Source: Chitinophagales bacterium (lineage in GTDB: Bacteria > Bacteroidota > Bacteroidia > Chitinophagales > Chitinophagaceae). From it: a stretch of 64,000 bases of DNA. Shown piece by piece: positions 24,248 to 33,140 of the stretch. Where the stretch lies: the NCBI GenBank assembly GCA_017303855.1, contig JAFLBL010000018.1, positions 1 to 64,000 on the forward strand, written 5' to 3'. The notes under the pieces were generated by a model. It saw only the letters and a list, made by a program, of their open reading frames with translations. It ran no database searches and was not told the DNA's origin. Within the stretch, counting starts at the first letter, position 1, and every line of letters starts with the position of its first letter. A program made the translations under genes and the position numbers.

Positions 24248-26617
24248 TTACTCCTCAAAATACACCCTTTTAACCCGTTGGGAAATGCCTGTGAGAATTT
24301 CATAGGGTATGGTTTCAGCCAGGCGGGCCATTTCCTGTACCGGTAGTTCTTTCCCGAAAATGATCACTTCATCCCCTTGTTTAATGCCGGGTATATCCGT
24401 TACATCCACCATAAACATATCCATACAAATAGTTCCAATAACGGGAGCCTGTTGGCCGTTGATCAGCACCTTGCCCACCCCATGTCCGAGTCTGCGGGGA
24501 TAGCCATCCGCATAGCCCATCCGGATCGTGGCAATCAGGGCATCCCGGGTCAGTTTACCCCTCCGGTTATAACTTACCGATTCACCGGCTTTCAGTTGCT
24601 TTAATTGTGCCACTGTGGATTTCAGGGTAGCCACCGGTTGCAGATACAATTGATTGGTAGCCGCACTATCCACCCCATACAACCCAATACCCAGCCGCAC
24701 CATATCCAGTTGTAAATGCGGGTGCCGGATAGCCGCAGCGGAGTTGGCAATATGACTTAGAAATGAATAGCCCAACGCATTGCTTAGTGCCGCAGCAGCC
24801 CCTGTAAATAACTGGTATTGCTGTTCTGTAAAAGCATCCTGCCCGGCTTCCTCACTGGCAGCCAGGTGAGAGAATACCGATTGTACTTTGCAGGACGAAC
24901 TATCCAGCAGCCAGGCACCCAAAGCGGGAATCTCTTCCACCGCGAAGCCCAGCCGGTTCATGCCCGTTTCCACTTCCAGGTGTACAGGATATTGCTGTAT
25001 GCCCTGCTGCTGCAGGTACCTGTCAAACGATTTCAGTATTTCAAATGAATACAGCTCAGGCTCAAGGTTATTTTCAATGATAGCATCAAACGCGTTCTCT
25101 TCCGGGTTCATTACCATGATGGGCAGATGAATGCCCGCCCGGCGTAGCTCCACTCCCTCATCGGCATAAGCCACACCGAGATAATCCACTTTATGATATT
25201 GCAGCATACCAGCTATTTCCGCCCCGCCACTTCCATAGGCAAAAGCCTTCACCATACCCATAATCTTTGTCTTTGGATGCAGCTTTGCCTGGTACTCTTT
25301 CAGGTTATTCACCAGCGCATGCAGGTTTATTTCCAGCACGGTCTGATGCACTTTCTGTTCCAGCAACTGAACTATCTGTTCAAAATGAAAAACACGGGCA
25401 CCCTTTACCAGTATGGCTTCTTCTTTAAACGATACCGATCTGAACTGACTGATAAAATCAGCCGTATTGCTGTATAATTCCGTTTCAAATCCGGGATGTT
25501 GTTGTTGACGGATCGCGGCGGATATCCGTTCTCCAATCCCGATCAACCGGGTAATACCATGTTTCCGCAATGCTTCCGTAACCTGGGAATAAAGGGCCTG
25601 ATCCGGAATGGCACTCTGCAGGAAATCAGATAAAATCACCGTTCTCCGTATGCCCGGGTGCTGCTGTACCAGGAAATTCAGCGCTATTTCCAGTGAACTG
25701 AGATCCGCACTGTAACTGTCATTGATCACACTACAGTGATGTATCCCTTTCTTCAGCACTAGCCGCATATCCACTGGTGTAAGTCCCTGCATGCGTTCCT
25801 GTATCCGTTCAGCCGTATACCCCAGGTGCAGCATCAGCTTCCAGCAGGTAATGGCATTGGCTACTGAAGCTTCATCCGTAAAAGGAATGCGGATGGATTG
25901 CTCACCCGCCTGTATAAGCGAACTGCCTCCCTCCTGTTTTACGCCTGTAATGACCAGTTCCGGCACCAGCAACGCGTTCCTGAATAAAATCCGCTTCTCC
26001 TTTTCCTTTTCTTCTTTTGAAGAAAATCCTTCACTATGCGCTTCACCGATATTGGTAAATAACCCGATGGTTGGCCGGATCATCCGCTCCAGCTTTTCCA
26101 TTTCTCCCATTCTGGAAATACCAGCCTCAAAAACAGCCAGCGTATGCTGCGGATTCATCTGCCAGATACTGAGTGGTACCCCAATCTGAGAGTTATAACT
26201 TTTCGGACTGCGTACAATATGATACTCCGGATGCAATAACTGGAACAACCATTCCTTTACAATGGTTTTCCCGTTGCTGCCGGTAATACCGATAACGGGT
26301 ATTGAAAAACGGTTACGATGATAAGCGGCGAGTGTCTGAAGGGCGGCGAGCGTGTCTTTTACCAGCAGAAAATTAGCTTCCGGATAATCCGGTTCCTCCA
26401 CCCGCTTACTTACTACAAAATTCCGGACACCGTTTTGATACAGGCTGGCAATAAAATCATGTCCATCCCGGCGAAATCCGCCAAGGGCGAAAAAAAGGGA
26501 ATGTGCCGGTGCGATAATTTTCCGGCTGTCCAGTAACAAATGTGTTATGGTTGCTTCCTGTACCAGGCGGGTTTCCGCCTGCACAATACCGGCTATATCG
26601 CTGATCGTATATTCCAC
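24248..26617 (-). CDS. murF-alr: Bifunctional MurF ligase / alanine racemase
   Basis: A 789-residue fusion typical of Bacteroidota. The N-terminal half (to about 425) is a Mur ligase: DSR in THLLLDSRKI, the ATP-binding VIGITGSNGKT at about residues 108-118, and the NDSYSADLSSLEIAL segment. It would add D-Ala-D-Ala to UDP-MurNAc-tripeptide. The C-terminal half is a PLP alanine racemase: MGMVKAFAYGSG with the PLP lysine (about residue 455), MNRLGF, RLGIGLYG, MGYADGYPRR and the catalytic tyrosine region ICMDMFMVDVTDI. Supplying D-Ala and using it on one chain couples the two steps. In MurF the usual T of GKT is followed by IVKEW rather than TKEL, which seems tolerated in this group. It is 14 bases downstream of terC. 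Confidence 0.95.
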   Translation of the reverse strand: MEYTISDIAGIVQAETRLVQEATITHLLLDSRKIIAPAHSLFFALGGFRRDGHDFIASLYQNGVRNFVVSKRVEEPDYPEANFLLVKDTLAALQTLAAYHRNRFSIPVIGITGSNGKTIVKEWLFQLLHPEYHIVRSPKSYNSQIGVPLSIWQMNPQHTLAVFEAGISRMGEMEKLERMIRPTIGLFTNIGEAHSEGFSSKEEKEKEKRILFRNALLVPELVITGVKQEGGSSLIQAGEQSIRIPFTDEASVANAITCWKLMLHLGYTAERIQERMQGLTPVDMRLVLKKGIHHCSVINDSYSADLSSLEIALNFLVQQHPGIRRTVILSDFLQSAIPDQALYSQVTEALRKHGITRLIGIGERISAAIRQQQHPGFETELYSNTADFISQFRSVSFKEEAILVKGARVFHFEQIVQLLEQKVHQTVLEINLHALVNNLKEYQAKLHPKTKIMGMVKAFAYGSGGAEIAGMLQYHKVDYLGVAYADEGVELRRAGIHLPIMVMNPEENAFDAIIENNLEPELYSFEILKSFDRYLQQQGIQQYPVHLEVETGMNRLGFAVEEIPALGAWLLDSSSCKVQSVFSHLAASEEAGQDAFTEQQYQLFTGAAAALSNALGYSFLSHIANSAAAIRHPHLQLDMVRLGIGLYGVDSAATNQLYLQPVATLKSTVAQLKQLKAGESVSYNRRGKLTRDALIATIRMGYADGYPRRLGHGVGKVLINGQQAPVIGTICMDMFMVDVTDIPGIKQGDEVIIFGKELPVQEMARLAETIPYEILTGISQRVKRVYFEE

Positions 26618-26631
26618 TACTGCATAATAAA

Positions 26632-27600
26632 TCAGGAAATACTTTTATCGTTAATATCGGGCGGCACTCCTTTCCGGTTGATAAAAATAGAATAGAAAAT
26701 GGATCCGCTGATACAAACCATGATGACGCCCAGTGAAATGAATACCTGGACCGGCTTACTTACCCATTGATTAATCCAATGTTCCGTCAGCATCTTCAAT
26801 CCGATAAACACGAGAACGATTGCAATCCCCTGCTGCAGGTAATCAAATTTTGTAACCGCTCCCCGAAGCAGGAAAAACAGGGAACGAAGACCGAGTACGG
26901 CAAATATATTGGAAGTATAAATCACCAGTTTATCCCGTGAAATTCCCATTACCGCCGGAATAGAATCCAACGCAAAGACCAGGTCGATGGCCGCCAGCAT
27001 AATTACTACTACAAACAGTGTGGTATAGGCCGGCTTGCCGTTTTCCCTGACCACAAAGCGGCCTTCGCCATCATGTGGTACCAGCGGCAGAAATTTCTTC
27101 ATAAACTTATATACGCCACTCTCCTGCGGATTGAATTCTTCCTCATCGCCGGCCGAAAACATTTTGTACCCCGTATAAAGCAGGAATACACCAAACACAT
27201 ACAGAATCCAGTGAAAACGCTCTACCAGGGCCACCCCCACAGTAATAAAAATAATCCGGAACACGATGGCCATCAGGATACCGATCAGCAAGACGCGCCC
27301 GTAGTTTTTTTCTTTAACGGAAAAGGCTGAAAATATCAGTATAAACACAAATATATTGTCAATACTCAGGCTCCATTCCATCAGGTAGGCACTGAGGTAC
27401 TCAAGGGCAAGCCCCTGTCCTTTTTCCACCCACACAAATACAAAAAAGGCGAGTGCCAGTCCTACCCAGAAAAAAGTCTGGTATAAGGCCTGCTTAATCG
27501 ATACCGTCTGCCCTTTCTTACTCAGCAGTCCCAGGTCAAATACCAGGGCCAGTACCAGTACAATTCCAAATACGAGATAGGTTATCTGATCAACACTCAT
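26632..27600 (-). CDS. TerC/Alx-family integral membrane protein
   Basis: A 322-residue protein with eight or nine transmembrane helices. Family marks are LMEWSLSIDNIFVFILIFSAF and AAIDLVFALDSIPAVMGISRD, which place paired acidic residues in the membrane as in the Mn-exporting Alx/TerC proteins. A cytosolic loop rich in acidic residues (AGDEEEFNPQESG) separates the two halves. The likely role is manganese or other metal efflux, or metal loading of exported proteins, by family knowledge. It lies between gldG and murF-alr on the same strand with short gaps, but nothing links the functions. Confidence 0.9.
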   Translation of the reverse strand: MSVDQITYLVFGIVLVLALVFDLGLLSKKGQTVSIKQALYQTFFWVGLALAFFVFVWVEKGQGLALEYLSAYLMEWSLSIDNIFVFILIFSAFSVKEKNYGRVLLIGILMAIVFRIIFITVGVALVERFHWILYVFGVFLLYTGYKMFSAGDEEEFNPQESGVYKFMKKFLPLVPHDGEGRFVVRENGKPAYTTLFVVVIMLAAIDLVFALDSIPAVMGISRDKLVIYTSNIFAVLGLRSLFFLLRGAVTKFDYLQQGIAIVLVFIGLKMLTEHWINQWVSKPVQVFISLGVIMVCISGSIFYSIFINRKGVPPDINDKSIS

Positions 27601-27627
27601 CTTGATGACTTAAGTGGGTAAAATTTA

Positions 27628-29367
27628 TTAAACGCCTGCAGTGTATTTTCTTTTTCTGATCTGCTGATAGATCCATCCGGATAAAATCACCAGGAGAATG
27701 GGCAATGCGATATTGAAAAACTGCCAGGTACCTTTTTGTTCATTTACTTTCTGTGTATTCAGCAGACGGAGTACGATATCCTTATTCCTGGTTTCACTGA
27801 TTTCCGGATTATTAACCAGGTACTCCACACAGTTGAGCAGAAAATCCCGGTTGGCTACCGGCAGAAAAGTACGGGCATAGGGTGTTTCCTTCAGGTATTC
27901 AGTATACGTGTATTTGTTCCAACCCATGGGAATCGGGCCGCTGTCGGGTAATACATCATTCAATACCATATCACCATCGGCCACCACAATCATTTTATTG
28001 TCGGCGGAGTTGGACAGGAAAGGCTGACCGGCAGCCTGCAGGCTGTCCTGCAGCTGTTTACCCAGTTTATTACGAAACAATGAAGTAAACTTTCCTTCCA
28101 GTAATACAGCTGCCGGAATTGCATTCCGTTTGAATTTTATATCCTCGGGTACATTTTTATTTTCATTCAGGCTGATCAGTGCCGGTGTACTGATGATCCG
28201 TGAATTAGGAGAGGTAACCAGCAGGGGCGTTTTCTTTATTCCGGCCACTTCAATGGTATCAATTGAATTTACAAACCGGCCGGCCACGTAGCCGATATTC
28301 TTACTCACATTGTTGTTGGAGGATACCAGGAAGGGAAAATAATTCCAGTGAAGGAACTCCATTTGCGGATTATCAATGGTGCCGCCTACCACAATCGGGA
28401 TCAGGTCACACTGCAGATCCATCAGCAGATCCGTATTGATCCTCACCCCGTAGCGGAACAGCTGATCAGTCAGGTTCAGGTTCCGGTCATACGCGATGGT
28501 TTCCCCTTTCGCTTTACCCTGCAGACTGTCCTGTTCGGCAATCAGGTTGTCAATAAAGAGTAAGAGTTTGCCACCCCGCATTACATACTGATCAAGTTTC
28601 AGTTTAACCTCCTCCGAAAAACCGGTAGTGGGCTTTACAATCATCAGCACATCTGCTTCCGCCGGAACCGGCCTTGTGGTGATATCCACCGGACCGAAAC
28701 GATAATCCTTGGTGAGTGTCTGCTCCAGGTCCATCACCCGGTAATCCACCGGCTCTCCATTACCCACGGCATAGGCAATGGCCGGCTTTTTATCCGTTGT
28801 CAGCTTATCCAGTGATTTGGCAAACTGGTACTCCAGCAGGGCTTCTGCCGAGTTGATTTCGTTTTGTGAAATATTATTACTGGCACCGGGATACAGGTTC
28901 ACCAGCATTTCTTTTTCCTTATACCGGAGTACCGCCACCGGGAAAATAATATTGCTGCTTTCTCCCGCTTTTTTTACTACGGAGAGATTGATGGGTACGG
29001 CCCCCATTTTCACCAGCGAATCACCCCAGGGTTTCCCGTTGTCCATCTCATCCGTTGGTGCAATAAACCGGTACATTACTTTTGCCCCGTTATGATCTTT
29101 TAGCAATTGCAGAAAGTCACCGGTACTGTTGGCCAGTTTCTTAAAGCCGGCCGGAAACTCGCCTTTCAGAAATACATCTATCTGCACCGGCTCTTCCAGC
29201 CCGGCCAGTAATTTTTTTGTAGCGGTACTAAGGGTATAGCGTTTCTCTTTGGTCAGATCAAGGCGGCCATGTACAAGGGTACCCAGGTAGTTTACCACTA
29301 CCAGTATCAGCAGCAGTACCAACCACCAGAATTTTGACGCCATTATTTTTCCTGTCCAACTTTTCAT
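27628..29367 (-). CDS. gldG: Gliding-motility ABC transporter auxiliary protein GldG
   Basis: A 579-residue protein of the GldG / ABC-2 auxiliary type. An N-terminal anchor (FWWLVLLLILVVVNYLGTLV) is followed by RLDLTKEKRYTLSTATKKLL, the conserved opening of the family, a large periplasmic region, and a C-terminal anchor (FFNIALPILLVILSGWIYQQI). In flavobacteria GldA, GldF and GldG form an ABC transporter needed for gliding; in Chitinophagaceae its role is less sure. It starts one base after gldF ends, so they are co-transcribed. No gldA ATPase gene is in the window; the ABC ATPase at 58832 is not next to them. Confidence 0.9.
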   Translation of the reverse strand: MKSWTGKIMASKFWWLVLLLILVVVNYLGTLVHGRLDLTKEKRYTLSTATKKLLAGLEEPVQIDVFLKGEFPAGFKKLANSTGDFLQLLKDHNGAKVMYRFIAPTDEMDNGKPWGDSLVKMGAVPINLSVVKKAGESSNIIFPVAVLRYKEKEMLVNLYPGASNNISQNEINSAEALLEYQFAKSLDKLTTDKKPAIAYAVGNGEPVDYRVMDLEQTLTKDYRFGPVDITTRPVPAEADVLMIVKPTTGFSEEVKLKLDQYVMRGGKLLLFIDNLIAEQDSLQGKAKGETIAYDRNLNLTDQLFRYGVRINTDLLMDLQCDLIPIVVGGTIDNPQMEFLHWNYFPFLVSSNNNVSKNIGYVAGRFVNSIDTIEVAGIKKTPLLVTSPNSRIISTPALISLNENKNVPEDIKFKRNAIPAAVLLEGKFTSLFRNKLGKQLQDSLQAAGQPFLSNSADNKMIVVADGDMVLNDVLPDSGPIPMGWNKYTYTEYLKETPYARTFLPVANRDFLLNCVEYLVNNPEISETRNKDIVLRLLNTQKVNEQKGTWQFFNIALPILLVILSGWIYQQIRKRKYTAGV

Positions 29368-29368
29368 A

Positions 29369-30088
29369 TTATCGCTTCAGGAGGTTTCGGTTAGTAATGG
29401 CAAAAAACAGGAAGATCACCGACCCGAAATACAACAGGTCACGGGTATCAATCAGTCCGCGGCTGATGCTGTGGTAGTGAAAATCAATCCCGATCATTTC
29501 CACATAATAGTCCGGGCCATTGGCCAGCGCCGGTATTTTGCTGATGGCACTGAACCCGTAATAAATCAGGGCACAACCGATCAGTCCGGCAATAAACGCC
29601 ACCACTGCATTATTGGTAAAACTGCTGCAACAGATGCTGATCGCGGTAAACACGGCCGCCAGAAAGAATAAACCGATATAGGAACCGGTTGTGGCGCCCA
29701 TATCCAGCCCTTCACCGGCCGCCAGTCGCTGGATGGAAAAAATATAAATGAGGGTGGGGATCAATGCAATCAGCACTACGATCAGACTGCCCAGGTATTT
29801 GCCCCCGATAATCTGTCCGCGTGTCAGCGGCCGGGTTTGTAATATTTCATACGTGCCGGTTTTGAACTCTTCCGAAAAAGACCGCATCGTAATTGCCGGT
29901 ATCAGGAACATTAATATCCAGGGAGCCAGCTGAAAAAAACGGTCAAGGGTGGCATACCCGAAACTGAAAATATTGTCTTCGAAGAAAAACAGCACCAGGC
30001 CGTTTACCAGCAGGAATACAATAATCGCAATGTAACCGGTGAGGCTACTGAAGAATTGGCGGAGCTCTTTTTTACATACAGACCACAT
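29369..30088 (-). CDS. gldF: Gliding-motility ABC transporter permease GldF
   Basis: A 239-residue ABC-2-type permease with six hydrophobic helices. The opening MWSVCKKELRQFFSSLTGYI is typical of GldF, followed by PAITMRSFSEEFKTGTYEILQTRPLT, the conserved coupling segment. I start at the ATG at 30088 because it matches the family N-terminus; the frame continues to 30127 with a poor leader. It forms a two-gene unit with gldG. It would pair with GldA to move an unknown substrate, with a role in gliding or in the cell envelope. Confidence 0.9.
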   Translation of the reverse strand: MWSVCKKELRQFFSSLTGYIAIIVFLLVNGLVLFFFEDNIFSFGYATLDRFFQLAPWILMFLIPAITMRSFSEEFKTGTYEILQTRPLTRGQIIGGKYLGSLIVVLIALIPTLIYIFSIQRLAAGEGLDMGATTGSYIGLFFLAAVFTAISICCSSFTNNAVVAFIAGLIGCALIYYGFSAISKIPALANGPDYYVEMIGIDFHYHSISRGLIDTRDLLYFGSVIFLFFAITNRNLLKR

Positions 30089-30215
30089 AGGCTTGGACAA
30101 TAATGCAAAATACATTAAAACCCGCAATATAATGGATCAGCGGCGGGCTATCCTTTATAAAAAAACGGAGATACAGCTGTTGTATCCCCGTTCCGTTTAC
30201 GAAATTTCGGTTTAT

Positions 30216-30569
30216 TTATACGGCGAAGCTCTCTCCGCACCCGCAGGTACGGCTGGCATTGGGATTGCTGAAATAAAAGCCCTTCCCGTTCAGGCCGTCA
30301 GAAAAATCAAGGGTGGTATTTACCAGGTAGAGAAAACTCTTCAGATCGGTCACCACTTTTACCCCGTTGTCTTCAAAAGCCTGATCCATGGGCTTCTGTT
30401 CGTTGTCGAAATCGAGTTTATAGCTCAACCCCGAACAGCCGCCGCCCACTACGCTCACCCGGAGAAAATAAGATGGATCATCCGCCACACCGGCATCGGC
30501 GAGGAGTTGTGCGACTTTGGCTTTTGCCTTGTCGCTGACGTAGATGGCATTTTCTGTAGCTACACTCAT
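30216..30569 (-). CDS. iscA: Iron-sulfur carrier protein, HesB/IscA/ErpA family
   Basis: A 117-residue A-type carrier that receives Fe-S clusters from the IscU scaffold and passes them to apo-proteins. The three ligand cysteines are in VVGGGCSGLSY and SRTCGCGESF, the standard C-x(n)-C-x-C pattern. It is the third gene of iscS-iscU-iscA, but a 120-base gap with inverted A/T-rich repeats separates it from iscU. The ATG start is followed by SVATENAIYVSDKAK, the normal family N-terminus. Confidence 0.93.
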   Translation of the reverse strand: MSVATENAIYVSDKAKAKVAQLLADAGVADDPSYFLRVSVVGGGCSGLSYKLDFDNEQKPMDQAFEDNGVKVVTDLKSFLYLVNTTLDFSDGLNGKGFYFSNPNASRTCGCGESFAV

Positions 30570-30577
30570 AACGGGAA

Positions 30578-30693
30578 TTCAAAATTAAAAAGTAAAAAGT
30601 AAAAAAACGTAACCCATCAAATCAATGTATAGTACAGATAGACCCCGCTTCCGGCAGCTTTTTTACTTTTTACTTTTGACTTTTTACTTTTTA
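30578..30693. repeat. Inverted AAAAAGTAAAAAG arms between iscA and iscU
   Basis: AATTAAAAAGTAAAAAGTAA (30581-30604) faces TTTTTACTTTTTACTTTTGA and CTTTTTACTTTTTAA (30659-30693). The right arm contains the iscU stop codon (30691-30693). The loop, 30608-30658, has no gene. In the direction of transcription this could act as an attenuator between iscU and iscA. Confidence 0.85.
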
Positions 30694-31110
30694 ATGTATT
30701 ACACTTTCTTCAAACTTCAATTCCTCCAGTCCGTTCTTCTTCCGGTAGTCGTTGATCGCGGCTTTGATGGCGTCTTCGGCCAGTACAGAGCAGTGAATCT
30801 TTACGGGAGGAAGGTTCAACTCTTCCACGATGGTCATATTGTCGATCTTCACTGCTTCTTCCATTGATTTTCCCTTCAGCCATTCAGTGGCCAGGGAGGA
30901 AGAGGCAATGGCCGAACCACAACCAAAGGTTTTGAACTTCGCATCTTTGATAATACCAGTCGCATCATCCACTTCGATCTGCAGCCGCATTACGTCGCCG
31001 CACTCGGGTGCACCCACGAGACCGGTACCTACATTGTTTTTGCTTTTATCCAGCGTACCCACATTCTTCGGGTTCTGGTAATGATCGATTACTTTTTCGC
31101 TGTATGCCAT
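30691..31110 (-). CDS. iscU: Iron-sulfur cluster scaffold IscU
   Basis: A 139-residue scaffold on which Fe-S clusters are assembled with sulfur from IscS. The three cluster cysteines are in APECGDVM, FGCGSAIASSS and KIHCSVLAEDA, and the HscA-recognition motif LPPVK is present just before the third. The opening MAYSEKVIDHYQNPKNVG is typical. It lies 96 bases downstream of iscS, from which an inverted repeat separates it. hscA, hscB and fdx are not in this window. Confidence 0.97.
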   Translation of the reverse strand: MAYSEKVIDHYQNPKNVGTLDKSKNNVGTGLVGAPECGDVMRLQIEVDDATGIIKDAKFKTFGCGSAIASSSLATEWLKGKSMEEAVKIDNMTIVEELNLPPVKIHCSVLAEDAIKAAINDYRKKNGLEELKFEESVIH

Positions 31111-31134
31111 TGGTTAATGTTTTTAAGTTAACAA

Positions 31135-31187
31135 GTTGATAAGTTGACAGGTTAACAAGTTAAGACGGGTCCTGTCAACTTATCAAC
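31135..31187. repeat. Perfect 17-bp inverted repeat between iscU and iscS
   Basis: GTTGATAAGTTGACAGG (31135-31151) is exactly inverted at 31171-31187 around a 19-base loop. Extra GTTAACAAGTT words flank it. Same word family as 9985-10045 and 59449-59532. Confidence 0.9.
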
Positions 31188-31206
31188 CCGTCATCTTTTA
31201 AACTGA

Positions 31207-32424
31207 TTAGTGGTGCGCCCACTCAATCGTGTTCAGATCAATTCCCTCTTTGTACATTTCCCAAAGGGGGCTCATATCCCTTAATTTATTAACCGTATTG
31301 GTAATTTGTTCAATCGTATAATCAATCTGCTCTTCAGTGGTAAAGCGGCCCAGTCCGAAACGAAGTGAACTATGGGCCAGGTCATCACCCAGTCCCAAAG
31401 CCTTGAGTACATACGAAGGCTCCAGGGAGGCCGATGTACAGGCAGAACCGGAAGACAGGGCGATATTTTTGTTGAAGCCCATCAGTAAGCCTTCTCCTTC
31501 CACATACTTGAAAGAGATATTGGTTACATGGGGCAGTTTATGCTCTTTATCACCGTTCAGGTAGGACTCCTCCACTTTCAGCAGTTCCGTCTGCAGTTTA
31601 TCACGGAGTTTACTTACGCGTTTGGTTTCCTCTTCCATTTCATTCATGCAGATTTCACAGGCTTTACCAAAGCCCACGATACCGGGTACATTCAGCGTAC
31701 CGCTACGCATGCCACGTTCGTGTCCGCCACCATCAATCTGGGCGGTCACTTTTACGCGGGGATTTTTGCGGCGGACATAGAGGGCCCCCACTCCTTTCGG
31801 GCCATACATTTTGTGCGCGGTAAACGCCATCAGGTCGATGCCGTCTTTGTTTACATCCACCGGAATTTTACCAACGGCCTGTGTGGCGTCGCTGAAAACC
31901 AGCACACCGTGTTTACGGGCAATGGCGCTGATTTCCTTCATCGGCATGATGGTGCCGATTTCATTATTGGCATACATGATTGAAATCAGAATGGTAGTGG
32001 GTTTAATGGCTGCTTCAAGCTCTGCCAGGTCAATCAGTCCGTTCTCTTTTACTTTCAGATACGTGACTTCACCGCCTTCTTTTTCAATATGCTTGCAGGT
32101 ATCCAGCACGGCTTTGTGCTCAATATTGCAGGTAATGATATGGTTGCCTTTGCTGGCATACATTTCATACACGCCTTTGATCGCCAGGTTATCGCCTTCT
32201 GTGGCTCCGGAAGTAAAGATGATTTCCTTGGGGTCGGCACCAATCAGACGGGCCACCTGCTCACGGGCATAATCAACAGCCTCCTCAGCCTGCCATCCAA
32301 AAGGGTGGTTCCGGCTGGCGGCATTACCGAAATTATTGGTAAAATAAGGGATCATGGCCTCTACCACCCGTGGGTCGCAGGGCGTGGTCGCATTATGGTC
32401 TAAATAAATAGGGAATTGTAACAT
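31207..32424 (-). CDS. iscS: Cysteine desulfurase IscS
   Basis: A 405-residue class V PLP enzyme that takes sulfur from cysteine for Fe-S assembly and tRNA thiolation. Features are IYLDHNATTPCDPRV, TSGATEGDNLAIKG, the PLP lysine in FTAHKMYGPKGVGALYV, and the persulfide cysteine in SGSACTSASLEPSYVLKALG. It is the first gene of the ISC unit, with a TAATTTTG promoter element at 32459. No IscR-type regulator gene is near. Confidence 0.96.
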   Translation of the reverse strand: MLQFPIYLDHNATTPCDPRVVEAMIPYFTNNFGNAASRNHPFGWQAEEAVDYAREQVARLIGADPKEIIFTSGATEGDNLAIKGVYEMYASKGNHIITCNIEHKAVLDTCKHIEKEGGEVTYLKVKENGLIDLAELEAAIKPTTILISIMYANNEIGTIMPMKEISAIARKHGVLVFSDATQAVGKIPVDVNKDGIDLMAFTAHKMYGPKGVGALYVRRKNPRVKVTAQIDGGGHERGMRSGTLNVPGIVGFGKACEICMNEMEEETKRVSKLRDKLQTELLKVEESYLNGDKEHKLPHVTNISFKYVEGEGLLMGFNKNIALSSGSACTSASLEPSYVLKALGLGDDLAHSSLRFGLGRFTTEEQIDYTIEQITNTVNKLRDMSPLWEMYKEGIDLNTIEWAHH

Positions 32425-32458
32425 AAATTCAGTTAAACGTGGTTCGTTTCAATAAACA

Positions 32459-32466
32459 CAAAATTA
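32459..32466 (-). promoter_or_regulatory. -7 promoter element of the isc genes
   Basis: Minus-strand TAATTTTG, 35 bases before the iscS start. It is divergent from the mce element at 32536. Confidence 0.6.
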
Positions 32467-32535
32467 ACTCAAAAGGTTCTAAAAGAGCGGGGTTATTTGA
32501 GTGAAAACGGTGAATTTACCGAATTCGAAAAGACC

Positions 32536-32543
32536 TAATTTTG
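32536..32543 (+). promoter_or_regulatory. -7 promoter element of mce
   Basis: TAATTTTG, 18 bases before the ATG at 32562. Confidence 0.6.
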
Positions 32544-32561
32544 TATACATAACTCTTTATT

Positions 32562-32966
32562 ATGCAAAAGATTGAACATATCGGTATTGCCGTTAAAAAC
32601 CTGGCAGCCGCGGTACCGGTTTATGAGAAGCTGCTCAATACACCCTGCTACAAGACAGAATCCGTTGAATCCGAAAAAGTGAATACCGCTTTTTTTCAAA
32701 ATGGTCCGAATAAAGTGGAATTGCTGGAAAGCAGTGATCCCGATGGCGTGATTGCCCGCTTTATTGAGAAAAAAGGGGAAGGTCTGCACCATGTGGCGTT
32801 TGCCGTGGAAGACATCGAAGCGGAAATGAAACGGCTGCAGGATGAGGGATTCGTATTACTGAATGAGAAACCAAAGGCCGGTGCCGACAACAAATGGGTC
32901 TGCTTTCTGCATCCGAAGCATACCAACGGGGTGCTGATTGAACTCTGCAGTGAAAGGAATGAATAA
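32562..32966 (+). CDS. mce: Methylmalonyl-CoA epimerase
   Basis: A 134-residue vicinal-oxygen-chelate fold enzyme converting (2S)- to (2R)-methylmalonyl-CoA for propionate/succinate metabolism. Metal ligands fit the family: His6 in KIEHIGIAV, His in EGLHHVAFAVED (76-77) and the Glu of VLIELCSE near the C-terminus. EKVNTAFFQNG and KVELLE are further conserved parts. The length is typical. The mutase partner is not in the window. The stop codon lies inside an inverted repeat arm shared with the converging rnc gene. Confidence 0.92.
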   Translation: MQKIEHIGIAVKNLAAAVPVYEKLLNTPCYKTESVESEKVNTAFFQNGPNKVELLESSDPDGVIARFIEKKGEGLHHVAFAVEDIEAEMKRLQDEGFVLLNEKPKAGADNKWVCFLHPKHTNGVLIELCSERNE

Positions 32967-33140
32967 TGAGTAATGAGTAGCTGTGGAACACACTGACTGA
33001 TCCGGATCAGACTAACTATTGAAAAAAAGTGAATGGCCCGGAGCAGGTTAACATTTGAAAAGCAATTGAGTTTTTTATGTGCAGCAACTTTTTCAGCCTT
33101 TAAACGCTCTTCGCACTCATTACTCACTACTCATCATTCC
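32957..33140. repeat. Inverted TGAGTAATGAGT arms covering the stop codons of mce and rnc
   Basis: The left arm 32957-32980 (GAATGAATAATGAGTAATGA) contains the mce stop (32964-32966). The right arm 33115-33140 (ACTCATTACTCACTACTCAT) contains the rnc stop (33134-33136). The arms pair imperfectly. The 130-base loop has no gene I can support. Confidence 0.88.
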
